Source: Enterococcus sp. DIV0660C
GTDB taxonomy: Bacteria > Bacillota > Bacilli > Lactobacillales > Enterococcaceae
Reading direction: 5' to 3'
Assembly (NCBI RefSeq): GCF_017316125.1
Contig: NZ_JAFLWA010000010.1
Span: 62,001 to 126,000 of the forward strand
Length of the DNA stretch: 64,000 nucleotides
Under the pieces are notes generated by a model. That model saw only the letters and a list, made by a program, of their open reading frames with translations, was not told where the DNA came from and searched no databases. This document shows positions 36,019 through 44,876 of this stretch, piece by piece; the stretch's first letter is position 1, and every line of letters begins with the position of its first letter. Made by a program: the position numbers and the translations under genes.

Positions 36019-36593
36019 CATCCAAAATACTGTTCTACTCTTTTTATTGGAATGAACCACATCAATAAAATCAATACATTTACAACTAAAACTGCTATAG
36101 GTGCGACTAACCATCCCAATAATAATCCTAAAATATTCAGTCCAATGGACAGATAAGATTTCCGGTAATCAATCAGTAATTCTTTCACAACACTTTCTTT
36201 TTTATTTACTTTAGCGAGTTCTCTTGCTAGAAAATAATAGGTAACATTAGCAAACAAGGTCACTAACCCATACACAAGTTCAGGCACTAGACTATTAATA
36301 TATTCACTGATCCAAGCAGTTGCAAATGGGAATAAAGATAAAGAAAAAATAAAAACACTATTTCGCCATAATACTTGTCCGTTTATTCTTTTGACCACTA
36401 AAAATAAATGATGGTGGTTATTCCAATAAATAACCAGTGTAAAGAAACTGATTACATAAATCAAAATTTTATGTTCAAGTCCAATTAATGCCGACCAAGT
36501 ATCTGAACCTGGTTGATGTAACTCTAAAACTAAAATGGTCATAATAATTGCAATAACTGCATCTGTAAATGCTTCTAAACGATTCTTTGTCAT
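36018..36593 (-). CDS. TMEM175-family potassium channel-like protein (DUF1211)
   Basis: The 191-residue protein starts MTKNRLEAFTDAVIAIIMTILVLEL, with the RxxxFSD-type signature on helix 1, followed by five further hydrophobic segments. Bacterial members are tetrameric potassium-permeable channels with a single six-helix repeat. The ATG follows AAAGGAGAGAAAATT. It is monocistronic with its own terminator. Confidence 0.88.
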   Translation of the reverse strand: MTKNRLEAFTDAVIAIIMTILVLELHQPGSDTWSALIGLEHKILIYVISFFTLVIYWNNHHHLFLVVKRINGQVLWRNSVFIFSLSLFPFATAWISEYINSLVPELVYGLVTLFANVTYYFLARELAKVNKKESVVKELLIDYRKSYLSIGLNILGLLLGWLVAPIAVLVVNVLILLMWFIPIKRVEQYFG

Positions 36594-36756
36594 AATTTTC
36601 TCTCCTTTCGCTTATTTTATATGGAAACATTCAAAAAAAGCAAAAGATAATCATCTGAAGTCTGATGAAATAATCAGTCTTTAGTTGGACGTGAAAAAAG
36701 TAAAAATTTGTTAAACTTTTTATATAGAAAAAACATATGAAATGAGGGAATAGTTC

Positions 36757-36957
36757 ATGGGACAAAAAAATATAATCGGAAAAGTATTCTTGTTAATTCT
36801 TTTTCTAATCATCGCTAGCTCTGTTATCAGTCTGTTTGTTGGTTTACTAAGCGGATTCTTGTGGTTTGCAATCAAATTACTCATCCCATTGGCTATTGCT
36901 ATTTGGCTAGTCCGATTGATTACAGGCACGTCCGGTAACAATAGACGATACTACTAA
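36757..36957 (+). CDS. Small membrane protein of unknown function
   Basis: The 66-residue protein has two hydrophobic segments (about 8-30 and 32-54) joined by SGFLW and a basic tail NNRRYY. The start has GAGGGAATAGTTC before it, which supports this strand rather than the open frame on the other strand. I do not recognise a family. It is followed by a bidirectional terminator shared with the ZIP gene. Confidence 0.7.
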   Translation: MGQKNIIGKVFLLILFLIIASSVISLFVGLLSGFLWFAIKLLIPLAIAIWLVRLITGTSGNNRRYY

Positions 36958-37049
36958 TTATTGCACGAAAAAAGAAGAGATCTCAAAAAATATTTTCTAA
37001 CTACAACTAGAGAGCCTTCAATTTTTTATGATTTTTATTCAAAAAGTAA

Positions 37050-37079
37050 AAAAACCAGAGAAATTTTTCTCTGGTTTTT
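37050..37079. terminator. Bidirectional terminator between the small membrane protein and ZIP genes
   Basis: A perfect 14-bp repeat AAAAACCAGAGAAA/TTTCTCTGGTTTTT with a 2-nt gap between convergent genes. Confidence 0.88.
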
Positions 37080-37107
37080 GCTTTGAATAAAAGTTTAATC
37101 AAGTCTG

Positions 37108-37926
37108 TTATCCTAATGCTACATCTAAAATCATCATAATCATAAAACCGAGCATGACACCAAATACCGCAAAGTGTCGTCGGCTTGACAACGTTTGTTG
37201 CGCTTCTGGAATCAATTCTTCTACAACAACGTAAATCATTGCACCCGCAGCAAAAGCTAGCGCATAAGGCAATAATAGCGAAACTCTCGTTACAAGCAAT
37301 GCACCTAACACTCCTGCAATTGGTTCGACCACTCCCGAAGCCTGCCCATACCAAAACGCTTTTCTTCGACTTAACCCTTCTTGTCTCAATGGAATCGATA
37401 CTGCTGCACCCTCAGGGAAATTTTGGATGCCTATTCCTAAAGCTACTGAAATAGCGGCTAACGTTGCTGCCTTAGGATCACTAGCATTCGTAGCTGCTCC
37501 AAACGCTACACCTACTGCCAATCCCTCTGGTATATTGTGTAATGTAATCGAAAAAACCAATAAAATCGTTCGTTTCAAATGTGTTTGGAATCCTTCTACT
37601 TCATGTTTTGGACCAAAATGCATGTGAGGTAACGTCTTATCTGCTATGTAAAGAAAGACACCCCCTAAACCAAATCCTATGCTTACAACCAACCAGGCAA
37701 TATCACCATTTTCTTCTGCCTTTGAGATTGCTGGATCTAGCAATGACCAAAAACTGGCAGCAATCATTATTCCCGAAGCAAATCCTAGCATCAAATTTAA
37801 TAACTCTTTCTTGATGTCTTTAAAGAAAAATACAAGTGCTGCGCCTAGCGCTGTCATAAAATAAGTGAATCCTGTTCCCACTAATGCTTGTACCCATGGA
37901 TCTAACCCTAATAACCAAGTAACCAT
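37108..37926 (-). CDS. ZIP-family metal transporter
   Basis: The 272-residue membrane protein has about eight helices and the two metal-binding helices of the ZIP family: HNIPEGLAVGVAFG and GIQNFPEGAAVSIPL. The loop between helices 3 and 4 contains HMHFGPKHE, a histidine cluster. It probably imports zinc or another divalent metal. The start follows AAAGGAGAAATCA. The divergent pyruvate oxidase gene begins 155 bp away. Confidence 0.93.
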   Translation of the reverse strand: MVTWLLGLDPWVQALVGTGFTYFMTALGAALVFFFKDIKKELLNLMLGFASGIMIAASFWSLLDPAISKAEENGDIAWLVVSIGFGLGGVFLYIADKTLPHMHFGPKHEVEGFQTHLKRTILLVFSITLHNIPEGLAVGVAFGAATNASDPKAATLAAISVALGIGIQNFPEGAAVSIPLRQEGLSRRKAFWYGQASGVVEPIAGVLGALLVTRVSLLLPYALAFAAGAMIYVVVEELIPEAQQTLSSRRHFAVFGVMLGFMIMMILDVALG

Positions 37927-38018
37927 TGATTTCTCCTTTCTCGTTTACTTATTCATCATACTAAAAAAAGTATTTTTTCGACACCTATCACAACTTATTA
38001 TGTGAAAAAACGAATTAG

Positions 38019-38047
38019 TTGGGACAAAATAAAGAAAGAGTTATACT
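38019..38047 (+). promoter_or_regulatory. Promoter of the pyruvate oxidase gene
   Basis: TTGGGA and TATACT are separated by 17 bases, about 34 bp upstream of the start codon. Confidence 0.75.
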
Positions 38048-38080
38048 GAGTCTAACAAAATAAAAGGAGTGATACATCAT

Positions 38081-39808
38081 ATGTCAACCATAAATTCAGG
38101 CGTAGCTATGGTCAAAGTTTTAGAAAGTTGGGGCATTGATCATATTTATGGTATCCCTGGCGGCTCTTTTAATTCCATCATGGATGCTTTATACCAAGAA
38201 AAACACTCTGTTAAATATATTCAAGTTCGTCATGAAGAAGTAGGAGCACTTGCTGCCGCGGCAGATGCAAAATTGACTGGTAAAATTGGTGCTGTATTTG
38301 GCTCGGCTGGTCCTGGAGCTACACACTTAATCAATGGGCTGTATGACGCACAAATGGATCATGTACCAGTAGTTGCATTTCTTGGTCAAGTCGCTTCGAC
38401 TGCAATGAATTATAATGCTTTCCAAGAATTAAATGAAAACCCTATGTTTGCCGATGTTAGTGTCTATAATAGAACAGTAATGACACCAGAAAGTCTCCCT
38501 CATGTAACCGATGAAGCTATCAAAGCGGCTTATAAATACAATGGTGTTGCCATAGTAACTATCCCAGTTGATTTTGGTTATGCAGATATCGAAGACCAAG
38601 AATTCAGTACAGCCTCTACCCACCAGAACAATGTTTTGCTACCAAAAAAAGAGGAAGTAATCAAAGCTTTACCATACATCAGTGAAGCAAAGAAACCTGT
38701 ACTCTATATTGGCCAAGGGACTCGTGGAGGGTTTGAACAAATCAAAGCTTTCTCAGAACATTTTTCAATGCCTGTTGTTTCTTCTGTATTAGGAAAGGGG
38801 ATTGTTCCAGATAACTATCCTAATTTTCTTGGTTTTGCTGGGCGTGTCGCTACCAAACCTGCAAATGAAGCATTGGCTGAAGCTGATTTAATTTTCTTCG
38901 TAGGAAGTGATTTTCCTTTTGCCAAATACTTCTTCAATCCTGATGCTAAATTTGTACAAGTAGATATTGATGCGTCAAAATTTGGTCGTCGACACCAAAC
39001 TTCATTAGCTATTTTAGGAGATGCTATCACAACATTGCAAACTCTGGTTGAAGTTGGAAAATCACGTCCTTCAGATAACTGGTTACTTGCGAACCAAAAA
39101 AATAAAGAAAATTGGGTCAACTGGCTTCAATCATTTGCAACCAAAGCTGATAAGCCAATTCGTCCCGAAGCTGTATACAATGAAATCAATCGTATTGCAG
39201 AAGAATCAGCTATTTTTGTAACAGATGTCGGTAATACAACGATCCAATCTATTCGTCTATTAGATTTAAATGGTCAACAAAAGCATACAACATCTGGTTG
39301 GTTTGCCACGATGGGTTACGCCGTTCCGGCTGGGATTGCTGCAAAATTAAGTTATCCTGAACAACAAGTTTTTACACTCAGTGGTGATGGTGGATTTGCA
39401 ATGGTCATGCAAGATATTATTACTCAAGTAAAATATCAATTACCTATTATCAATGTTGTTTTTTCAAATGAATCCTTTGGTTTTATCGAAGCTGAGCAAG
39501 AAGATTCTGAGCAAAATAAATTTGGCGTCTTTTTGGAAGGTGCTGATTTTGGAAAAGCAGGAGAAGCGTTGGGGGCTGATGGTTTCACAATCACTGAATT
39601 CTCACAATTGCGACCTGCATTTGATGCTGCGGCAAAATCAACTCGCCCAGTAGTCATCGATGTCAAAATTTCAGATAAGCGTCCATTACCAGTTGAAGAT
39701 CTACATCTGGATCCTCGTCTTTATTCAACTGAAGAAATTGAAAGTTTCAAACAAAAATATGAAGTACATGACATGCCAGTCCTTCATGAAATTTACGAAA
39801 GTCTATAA
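38081..39808 (+). CDS. pox: Pyruvate oxidase
   Basis: The 575-residue protein is a thiamine-diphosphate enzyme converting pyruvate, phosphate and oxygen to acetyl phosphate, carbon dioxide and hydrogen peroxide. Three domains are visible: the pyrimidine-binding part with HEEVGALAAAADAKLTG, the FAD-binding middle, and the pyrophosphate motif GDGGFAMVMQDIITQVKYQ. The C-terminal tail DPRLYSTEEIESFKQKYEV is typical of lactobacillal and streptococcal pyruvate oxidases. I start at ATG 38081; an upstream GTG overlaps the AAAGGAG site. Confidence 0.93.
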   Translation: MSTINSGVAMVKVLESWGIDHIYGIPGGSFNSIMDALYQEKHSVKYIQVRHEEVGALAAAADAKLTGKIGAVFGSAGPGATHLINGLYDAQMDHVPVVAFLGQVASTAMNYNAFQELNENPMFADVSVYNRTVMTPESLPHVTDEAIKAAYKYNGVAIVTIPVDFGYADIEDQEFSTASTHQNNVLLPKKEEVIKALPYISEAKKPVLYIGQGTRGGFEQIKAFSEHFSMPVVSSVLGKGIVPDNYPNFLGFAGRVATKPANEALAEADLIFFVGSDFPFAKYFFNPDAKFVQVDIDASKFGRRHQTSLAILGDAITTLQTLVEVGKSRPSDNWLLANQKNKENWVNWLQSFATKADKPIRPEAVYNEINRIAEESAIFVTDVGNTTIQSIRLLDLNGQQKHTTSGWFATMGYAVPAGIAAKLSYPEQQVFTLSGDGGFAMVMQDIITQVKYQLPIINVVFSNESFGFIEAEQEDSEQNKFGVFLEGADFGKAGEALGADGFTITEFSQLRPAFDAAAKSTRPVVIDVKISDKRPLPVEDLHLDPRLYSTEEIESFKQKYEVHDMPVLHEIYESL

Positions 39809-39847
39809 AAAAATAGCGTATGCTCAAAAAGCATACGCTATTTTTTT
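39807..39847. terminator. Bidirectional terminator between pox and the HdeD-like gene
   Basis: A perfect 18-bp stem (39807-39824 and 39830-39847; core TAGCGTATGCT) with a CAAAA loop. Confidence 0.92.
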
Positions 39848-39853
39848 GTTTTT

Positions 39854-40378
39854 TTATCTAAATGCATAAACAATATGAGTGATTCCAAACATCATAAAGT
39901 AAAAACCAACTAAGAAACTCAAAGTTAATGCTGAAGAAATTGGGTTAAAAAGTAACACGATACCTAAAAAGATACCTAAAATATTGATAATAACTGTAAA
40001 CCAATAATATCCTGTACTGATATTTTTTGCCAGATCAGTAACAAATAAAGCAAACACCGAATCAATAATAAACCAAATAGCAAATACAAAAGGCAAGGCC
40101 ATCACACCTGCATTTACGTTAAACAGCAAAAAGAGTCCAATTAGAATATCAATAATTCCAACTACTAAAGGCATTTTTGCTTTATAACCGGTTAATTCTT
40201 TCAAGCGATTACGACCAATAATTTCAAAAATTCCCTTTAAAAAAGCAAATACTGCAAATACCATAACAATTGCCACTAAATTTCCAACTGGGTCTTGAAA
40301 TGATAATAGCGATACAATTACAAATAAAATACCTATCAGTAGTGATCCCCAATCAACCATTCTTCTATTTTCATTCAT
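39854..40378 (-). CDS. HdeD-family (DUF308) membrane protein
   Basis: The 174-residue protein has six hydrophobic helices arranged as three DUF308 pairs, each with a short glycine-containing turn. The family is linked to acid stress in enterobacteria; its role here is unknown. I use the second ATG (MNENRRMVDWGSLLIG) because AGAAGG is seven bases before it but only one base before the first. Confidence 0.85.
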   Translation of the reverse strand: MNENRRMVDWGSLLIGILFVIVSLLSFQDPVGNLVAIVMVFAVFAFLKGIFEIIGRNRLKELTGYKAKMPLVVGIIDILIGLFLLFNVNAGVMALPFVFAIWFIIDSVFALFVTDLAKNISTGYYWFTVIINILGIFLGIVLLFNPISSALTLSFLVGFYFMMFGITHIVYAFR

Positions 40379-40417
40379 TTTCATACCTTCTTTCTTTTAT
40401 TTACATAACTAATACTA

Positions 40418-40438
40418 GACGCACTTTCGACGTGCGTC
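40418..40438. repeat. GC-rich inverted repeat upstream of the HdeD-like gene
   Basis: GACGCAC and GTGCGTC are separated by 7 bp, 40 bp upstream of the HdeD-like gene and divergent from the ABC-F gene. Possible operator; no T run. Confidence 0.45.
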
Positions 40439-40486
40439 AAAAGTTATGCTGTCTATCTCGCTAAAAATTTTTCAGCAAAATTTTTA

Positions 40487-40502
40487 AGTTCCACGTGAAA
40501 CA
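40487..40502. promoter_or_regulatory. Candidate parS chromosome-segregation site
   Basis: AGTTCCACGTGAAACA matches the Bacillus parS consensus TGTTCCACGTGAAACA at 15 of 16 positions. It is intergenic and about 17-19 kb from the origin, a normal location for ParB loading sites. Confidence 0.75.
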
Positions 40503-40522
40503 CAATTAAAATTGGTATTACC

Positions 40523-40551
40523 TTGAAACTTTTACCTTTCCCCTTTATAAT
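40523..40551 (+). promoter_or_regulatory. Promoter of the ABC-F gene
   Basis: TTGAAA and TATAAT with a 17-base spacer, 53 bp before the start codon. Confidence 0.8.
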
Positions 40552-40604
40552 TCTATAAGACTCAAATTCGTCAAAACTACTATAAATATAAGTGAGGAAA
40601 AAAA

Positions 40605-42227
40605 TTGATTACTGTAAATGATGTAAGTTTGCACTTTTCAGATCGCAAACTGTTTGATGACGTTAATATTAAATTCACTCCGGGAAATTGTTATGGATTG
40701 ATTGGTGCAAATGGAGCAGGTAAATCAACTTTCCTTAAAGTTTTATCTGGAGATTTACAACCTTCAACTGGGAATGTTACTTTAGGTCCTAATGAACGTA
40801 TGGCTGTTTTGAAACAAAATCATTTTGATTATGAAGAATATACTGTTTTAGAAACTGTTATCATGGGACACAAACGATTGTATGAAGTAATGAAAGAAAA
40901 GGATGCTTTGTATATGAAGGAAGACTTTTCTGATGCTGACGGCATTCGTGCTGCAGAATTAGAAGGAGAGTTTGCTGAGCTAAATGGTTGGGAAGCTGAA
41001 CCAGAAGCAGCAGTTTTATTACAAGGCTTAAATATCCCTGAAGAACTACACCATCAATTAATGAGTGAATTAACTGCTGGTCAAAAAGTAAAAGTTTTAC
41101 TGGCGCAAACACTTTTTGGTAAACCTGATGTATTACTGCTGGACGAACCTACCAATGGACTGGATATTCAATCAATCAATTGGTTAGAAGAATTTTTAAT
41201 TGAATTTGAAAACACTGTAATCGTAGTATCACATGACCGTCACTTTTTGAACAAAGTTTGTACGCACATGGCAGATTTGGACTTCGGTAAAATCAAACTT
41301 TATGTCGGAAACTATGATTTTTGGTTAGAATCTAGCCAACTTGCAACAAAACTTCAAGCAAATGCAAATGCCAAAAAAGAAGAACAAATCAAAGAACTAC
41401 AAGACTTTATTGCGCGTTTCAGTGCAAATGCTTCGAAATCTAAACAAGCAACTTCACGTAAAAAAATGCTAGAAAAAATTACGTTAGATGACATTCAACC
41501 GTCTTCAAGGCGCTATCCATTTGTTGGATTTAAACCTGAACGTGAAATTGGAAATGATCTTTTACAAGTAGATAATGTGAGTGTAACCATTGATGGTAAG
41601 CAAATCTTAAAAGATATATCATTTACTTTGAACAAGGAAGACAAAGTTGCTTTTATAGCAGATAATGATATTACAACTACTACATTGTTTAAAGTAATCA
41701 TGGGCGAAATCAAACCCGATACTGGGACTGTTCGCTGGGGTGTAACAACCAGTCACTCTTATTTAGCGAAAGATACTACAAAAGAATTCAATACTGATTT
41801 AACGATCCTTGACTGGTTACGTCAGTATGCAAGTAAAGAAGAAGACGACAACACTTTCTTGAGAAGCTTCTTAGGACGAATGCTTTTTTCTGGAGAAGAA
41901 GTCTTAAAACCAGTTAACGTTTTATCTGGGGGAGAAAAAGTTCGCTGTATGCTTTCAAAGATGATGCTTTCAAAAGCAAACGTCTTAGTGCTCGATGATC
42001 CAACAAATCATTTAGATTTAGAGTCAATTACTGCTCTAAATGATGGATTGATGGCTTTCACTGGTTCTATCCTATTTGCTTCTCATGACCACCAATTTAT
42101 CCAAACACTAGCAAACCGTATTATTGCTGTTTCTGATAAAGGTGTAATTGATCGAGCAGATACAACCTATGATGAGTTTTTAGAAAATCCTGATGTCAAG
42201 AAAAATATGGATGTATTATTTTCATAA
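40605..42227 (+). CDS. ABC-F family ATPase (YkpA/YbiT type)
   Basis: The 540-residue soluble protein has two ABC domains and no membrane part. Domain 1 has Walker A GANGAGKST and Walker B DVLLLDEPTNGLD; domain 2 has signature LSGGEKVRCMLSK and LVLDDPTNHLD. The second Walker A is degenerate (ADNDITTTTLF, no lysine), and I recall the same in Bacillus YkpA. ABC-F proteins act on the ribosome. The length and short linker argue against a Vga/OptrA-type resistance factor. The start is TTG, seven bases after GAGG. Confidence 0.92.
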   Translation: MITVNDVSLHFSDRKLFDDVNIKFTPGNCYGLIGANGAGKSTFLKVLSGDLQPSTGNVTLGPNERMAVLKQNHFDYEEYTVLETVIMGHKRLYEVMKEKDALYMKEDFSDADGIRAAELEGEFAELNGWEAEPEAAVLLQGLNIPEELHHQLMSELTAGQKVKVLLAQTLFGKPDVLLLDEPTNGLDIQSINWLEEFLIEFENTVIVVSHDRHFLNKVCTHMADLDFGKIKLYVGNYDFWLESSQLATKLQANANAKKEEQIKELQDFIARFSANASKSKQATSRKKMLEKITLDDIQPSSRRYPFVGFKPEREIGNDLLQVDNVSVTIDGKQILKDISFTLNKEDKVAFIADNDITTTTLFKVIMGEIKPDTGTVRWGVTTSHSYLAKDTTKEFNTDLTILDWLRQYASKEEDDNTFLRSFLGRMLFSGEEVLKPVNVLSGGEKVRCMLSKMMLSKANVLVLDDPTNHLDLESITALNDGLMAFTGSILFASHDHQFIQTLANRIIAVSDKGVIDRADTTYDEFLENPDVKKNMDVLFS

Positions 42228-42234
42228 AACCCAC

Positions 42235-42273
42235 AAAAAAGCGTAGGGACAATTAACTGCCCTACGCTTTTTT
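42235..42273. terminator. Bidirectional terminator between ABC-F and DegV genes
   Basis: A perfect 14-bp stem AAAAAAGCGTAGGG/CCCTACGCTTTTTT with an 11-nt loop. Confidence 0.92.
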
Positions 42274-42282
42274 TATTATGGA

Positions 42283-43146
42283 TTAACGACTCGTCCCCAT
42301 TGAAAAGATAGCAATGCAACCATAACCAGTATGGCTAGCAATCGTTGGTCCTAATGGATAAAGCACAATATTTTTTACTTGGATTTTTTCTTCTAATTGT
42401 TTCTTAGCTTTTTCAGCACTTTCTAAATCTCCTGCATAAGCAATATAAATGGTTTGTTCAAGAGGTGCTACAATTGATTGGATCGTTTCATCAACAATTT
42501 TTTGAATGGATTTATTTCTTCCACGAACCTTATCAACGTTTGTTAAACGTCCTGCTTCATCAACGGTAATGATAGGTTTTACACTTAAAATACTTCCTAA
42601 TGTCGCACTTGTCTTAGAAATTCTTCCCCCACGCTCAAGATGTTTTAAATCATCAACAGTTACCCAAGAGCGAACTTTTAAATAATTATTCTTCAACCAC
42701 TCTAAAACTTCTTCAAGAGGCTTTCCTTCTTCTTTTAATCTGGCTGCAGCTAAAACCAACAGTCCTTCACCAATACTAGCCGCCTTTGTATCAAAAACAT
42801 AAATTTCTGGATTCTCGTACTCTTCCTTCAATAGCTCAACAGCTTGCATTGCACTACTATAAGAACCGCTCATTGCGCTAGAAAAAGCAACATAAAGGAC
42901 AGGAATCTTTTTTTCAACATATGATCGGAAAAATTCTAAATAGCCACCCACATTTATTTGTGAAGTGGTTGGCATTGCTTCGCCTTTTAATTCATTCATA
43001 TATTTTTCATAATCAAAAGTTTTTCCTAAGTCGTCAATTAATTCTTCGCCATTTAGCTGGATTTTCATTGATAAAAAGTCGACATTTATTTCTTTTAATA
43101 CCTGATAAGGTAAATCACAACAAGAATCAGTCACTATTTGATACAC
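42283..43146 (-). CDS. DegV-family fatty-acid-binding protein
   Basis: DegV/FakB proteins bind fatty acids and present them to the kinase FakA. The protein starts YQIVTDSCCDLPYQVL after the initiator, has the two-domain fold with TSQINVGGYLEFF and FSSAMSGSYSSAM (lipid head-group residues) and HLERGGRISKTSA. I use GTG at 43146, nine bases after AAGGAG; a TTG three codons upstream abuts that site. About 287 residues. It is a single-gene unit. Confidence 0.9.
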   Translation of the reverse strand: MYQIVTDSCCDLPYQVLKEINVDFLSMKIQLNGEELIDDLGKTFDYEKYMNELKGEAMPTTSQINVGGYLEFFRSYVEKKIPVLYVAFSSAMSGSYSSAMQAVELLKEEYENPEIYVFDTKAASIGEGLLVLAAARLKEEGKPLEEVLEWLKNNYLKVRSWVTVDDLKHLERGGRISKTSATLGSILSVKPIITVDEAGRLTNVDKVRGRNKSIQKIVDETIQSIVAPLEQTIYIAYAGDLESAEKAKKQLEEKIQVKNIVLYPLGPTIASHTGYGCIAIFSMGTSR

Positions 43147-43252
43147 ATGATTCAACTCCTTTTTTATTCTTAACCCGCCTAACTACTACATTATAACAAA
43201 CGTCTTGTAATCAAAAGGAATTTATGGCTATTATTTACGAAAAAACTTGAAG

Positions 43253-43285
43253 CAACATGAATAAATTCAAGGTTACTTCAAGTTT
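43253..43285 (-). terminator. Terminator of purA
   Basis: AAACTTGAAG/CTTCAAGTTT extended by AAC/GTT, followed by a T run on the minus strand. Confidence 0.8.
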
Positions 43286-43374
43286 CAGTTGTTTTATATT
43301 AAAAAGTTTTCCCAAGATAACTCACTTCTAAAAGAAATGTCCTGATTCAGTTATCTATATGGGCTAAAAGTGTC

Positions 43375-44667
43375 TTAAATTTGCGCCCACACGCTTTCTA
43401 AGATGTTTGTTTGGTTTCTATCTGGTCCAACTGAGAAAGTAGAAATACGCACGCCTACAAGCTCTGAGATACGTCTTACATAATTACGAGCATTTTCTGG
43501 TAATTCTGCTAATGTTTTACAACTAGTAATATCTTCAGACCAACCTGGTAATTCTTCATATACAGGTTTGCAACGTTTTAATTCTTTCAAGCTAGCTGGG
43601 TAATGATAAATTAATTCTCCATCTAATTCATAAGCTGTACAGATTTTTACTGTGTCTAAGCCACTTAAAACATCAATAGAGTTAAGTGAAAGGTTCGTAA
43701 TCCCTGATACACGTTTTGAATGACGCATAACAACTGTATCAAACCATCCAACACGACGTGGTCGGCCAGTTGTTGTACCATATTCCCGACCAACTTTACG
43801 AATTTGTTCACCAGTTTCATCAAATAATTCAGTTGGGAAAGGACCATCGCCTACACGTGAAGTATAAGCTTTACATACACCAACCACTTTATTGATTTTT
43901 GATGGGCCAACGCCACTACCAATTGTTACGCCTCCAGCAACTGGATTAGATGAAGTAACAAATGGATATGTTCCTTGATCAATATCCAACATAACACCTT
44001 GTGCACCTTCGAATAACACGCGCTTCCCAGCATCTAACACATCATTTAAAATGACTGAAGTATCTGTCACATATTGTTTGATTTGTTGACCATACTCATA
44101 ATATTCTTCAAAAATTTCTTCGAATGAAATTGGTTCAGAGTCAAACATTTTAACAAATTGACGATTTTTGTCTTCTAAATTCATACGTAAACGTTCTTCA
44201 AAAATTTCTTTATCTAATAAATCTGCGATTCGAATCCCTACACGTGCTGCTTTATCCATGTATGCAGGTCCGATTCCTTTGATCGTTGTTCCAATTTTAT
44301 TCTCGCCTTTCGCATCTTCTTGCAATTGATCTAATTTAATGTGGTATGGCAAGATGACATGCGCACGGTCAGAAATTCTTAAATTGTCCGTCGTAATATC
44401 TTTTTCGTGTAGATAGGCAAGCTCTTTTACTAAAGATTTAGGATTAACAACAACACCATTCCCAATCACACTGATTTTATCTTTGTAAAAAATCCCAGAA
44501 GGAATTAAATGCAGTTTATACGTAACACCACTAAATTTAATTGTATGTCCTGCATTATCGCCACCTTGGTAACGTGCGATTACTTCTGCGTTCTCACTAA
44601 GGAAGTCAGTAATTTTTCCTTTCCCTTCATCGCCCCATTGTGTACCTACTACTACTACAGATGACAT
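43375..44667 (-). CDS. purA: Adenylosuccinate synthetase
   Basis: PurA joins IMP and aspartate with GTP, the first step from IMP to AMP. The 430-residue protein shows the signature [14 protein letters not shown] at the N-terminus, NAGHTIKF with the catalytic histidine, and [14 protein letters not shown]. The ATG follows GAGGTGTTCGA. It lies 209 bp downstream of dnaB, beyond the dnaB terminator, and so has a separate transcript. Confidence 0.98.
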   Translation of the reverse strand: MSSVVVVGTQWGDEGKGKITDFLSENAEVIARYQGGDNAGHTIKFSGVTYKLHLIPSGIFYKDKISVIGNGVVVNPKSLVKELAYLHEKDITTDNLRISDRAHVILPYHIKLDQLQEDAKGENKIGTTIKGIGPAYMDKAARVGIRIADLLDKEIFEERLRMNLEDKNRQFVKMFDSEPISFEEIFEEYYEYGQQIKQYVTDTSVILNDVLDAGKRVLFEGAQGVMLDIDQGTYPFVTSSNPVAGGVTIGSGVGPSKINKVVGVCKAYTSRVGDGPFPTELFDETGEQIRKVGREYGTTTGRPRRVGWFDTVVMRHSKRVSGITNLSLNSIDVLSGLDTVKICTAYELDGELIYHYPASLKELKRCKPVYEELPGWSEDITSCKTLAELPENARNYVRRISELVGVRISTFSVGPDRNQTNILESVWAQI

Positions 44668-44821
44668 TCGAACACCTCATTTTATATTATTTGATCCTGA
44701 ACTATTGTACCAATTTACACCTATATATTCAAACAAAATCGAATGATATTTTATTTTATTTCGTAAAAACGGTTTATTTACGAACAATTTACTAATTATT
44801 TAAAAAATTTCTATAATAAAA

Positions 44822-44859
44822 AAGCTCGGCTTTACTGTCTACACAATAAAACCAAACTT
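44822..44859 (-). terminator. Terminator of dnaB
   Basis: A 17-bp stem including four G-U pairs on the minus strand (arms 44822-44838 and 44843-44859) with a 4-nt loop and T run. Confidence 0.85.
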
Positions 44860-44876
44860 TTCTCAAATAAAATCAT

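Noticed and set aside
36720-36941. 73-codon minus-strand frame opposite the small membrane protein
   Set aside because: The plus-strand frame has a good ribosome binding site and clean membrane segments; this one has neither.
40605-42227. ABC-F gene as an antibiotic-resistance determinant
   Set aside because: Sequence resembles the housekeeping YkpA group, including its degenerate second Walker A, and not Vga, Lsa, OptrA or PoxtA types.
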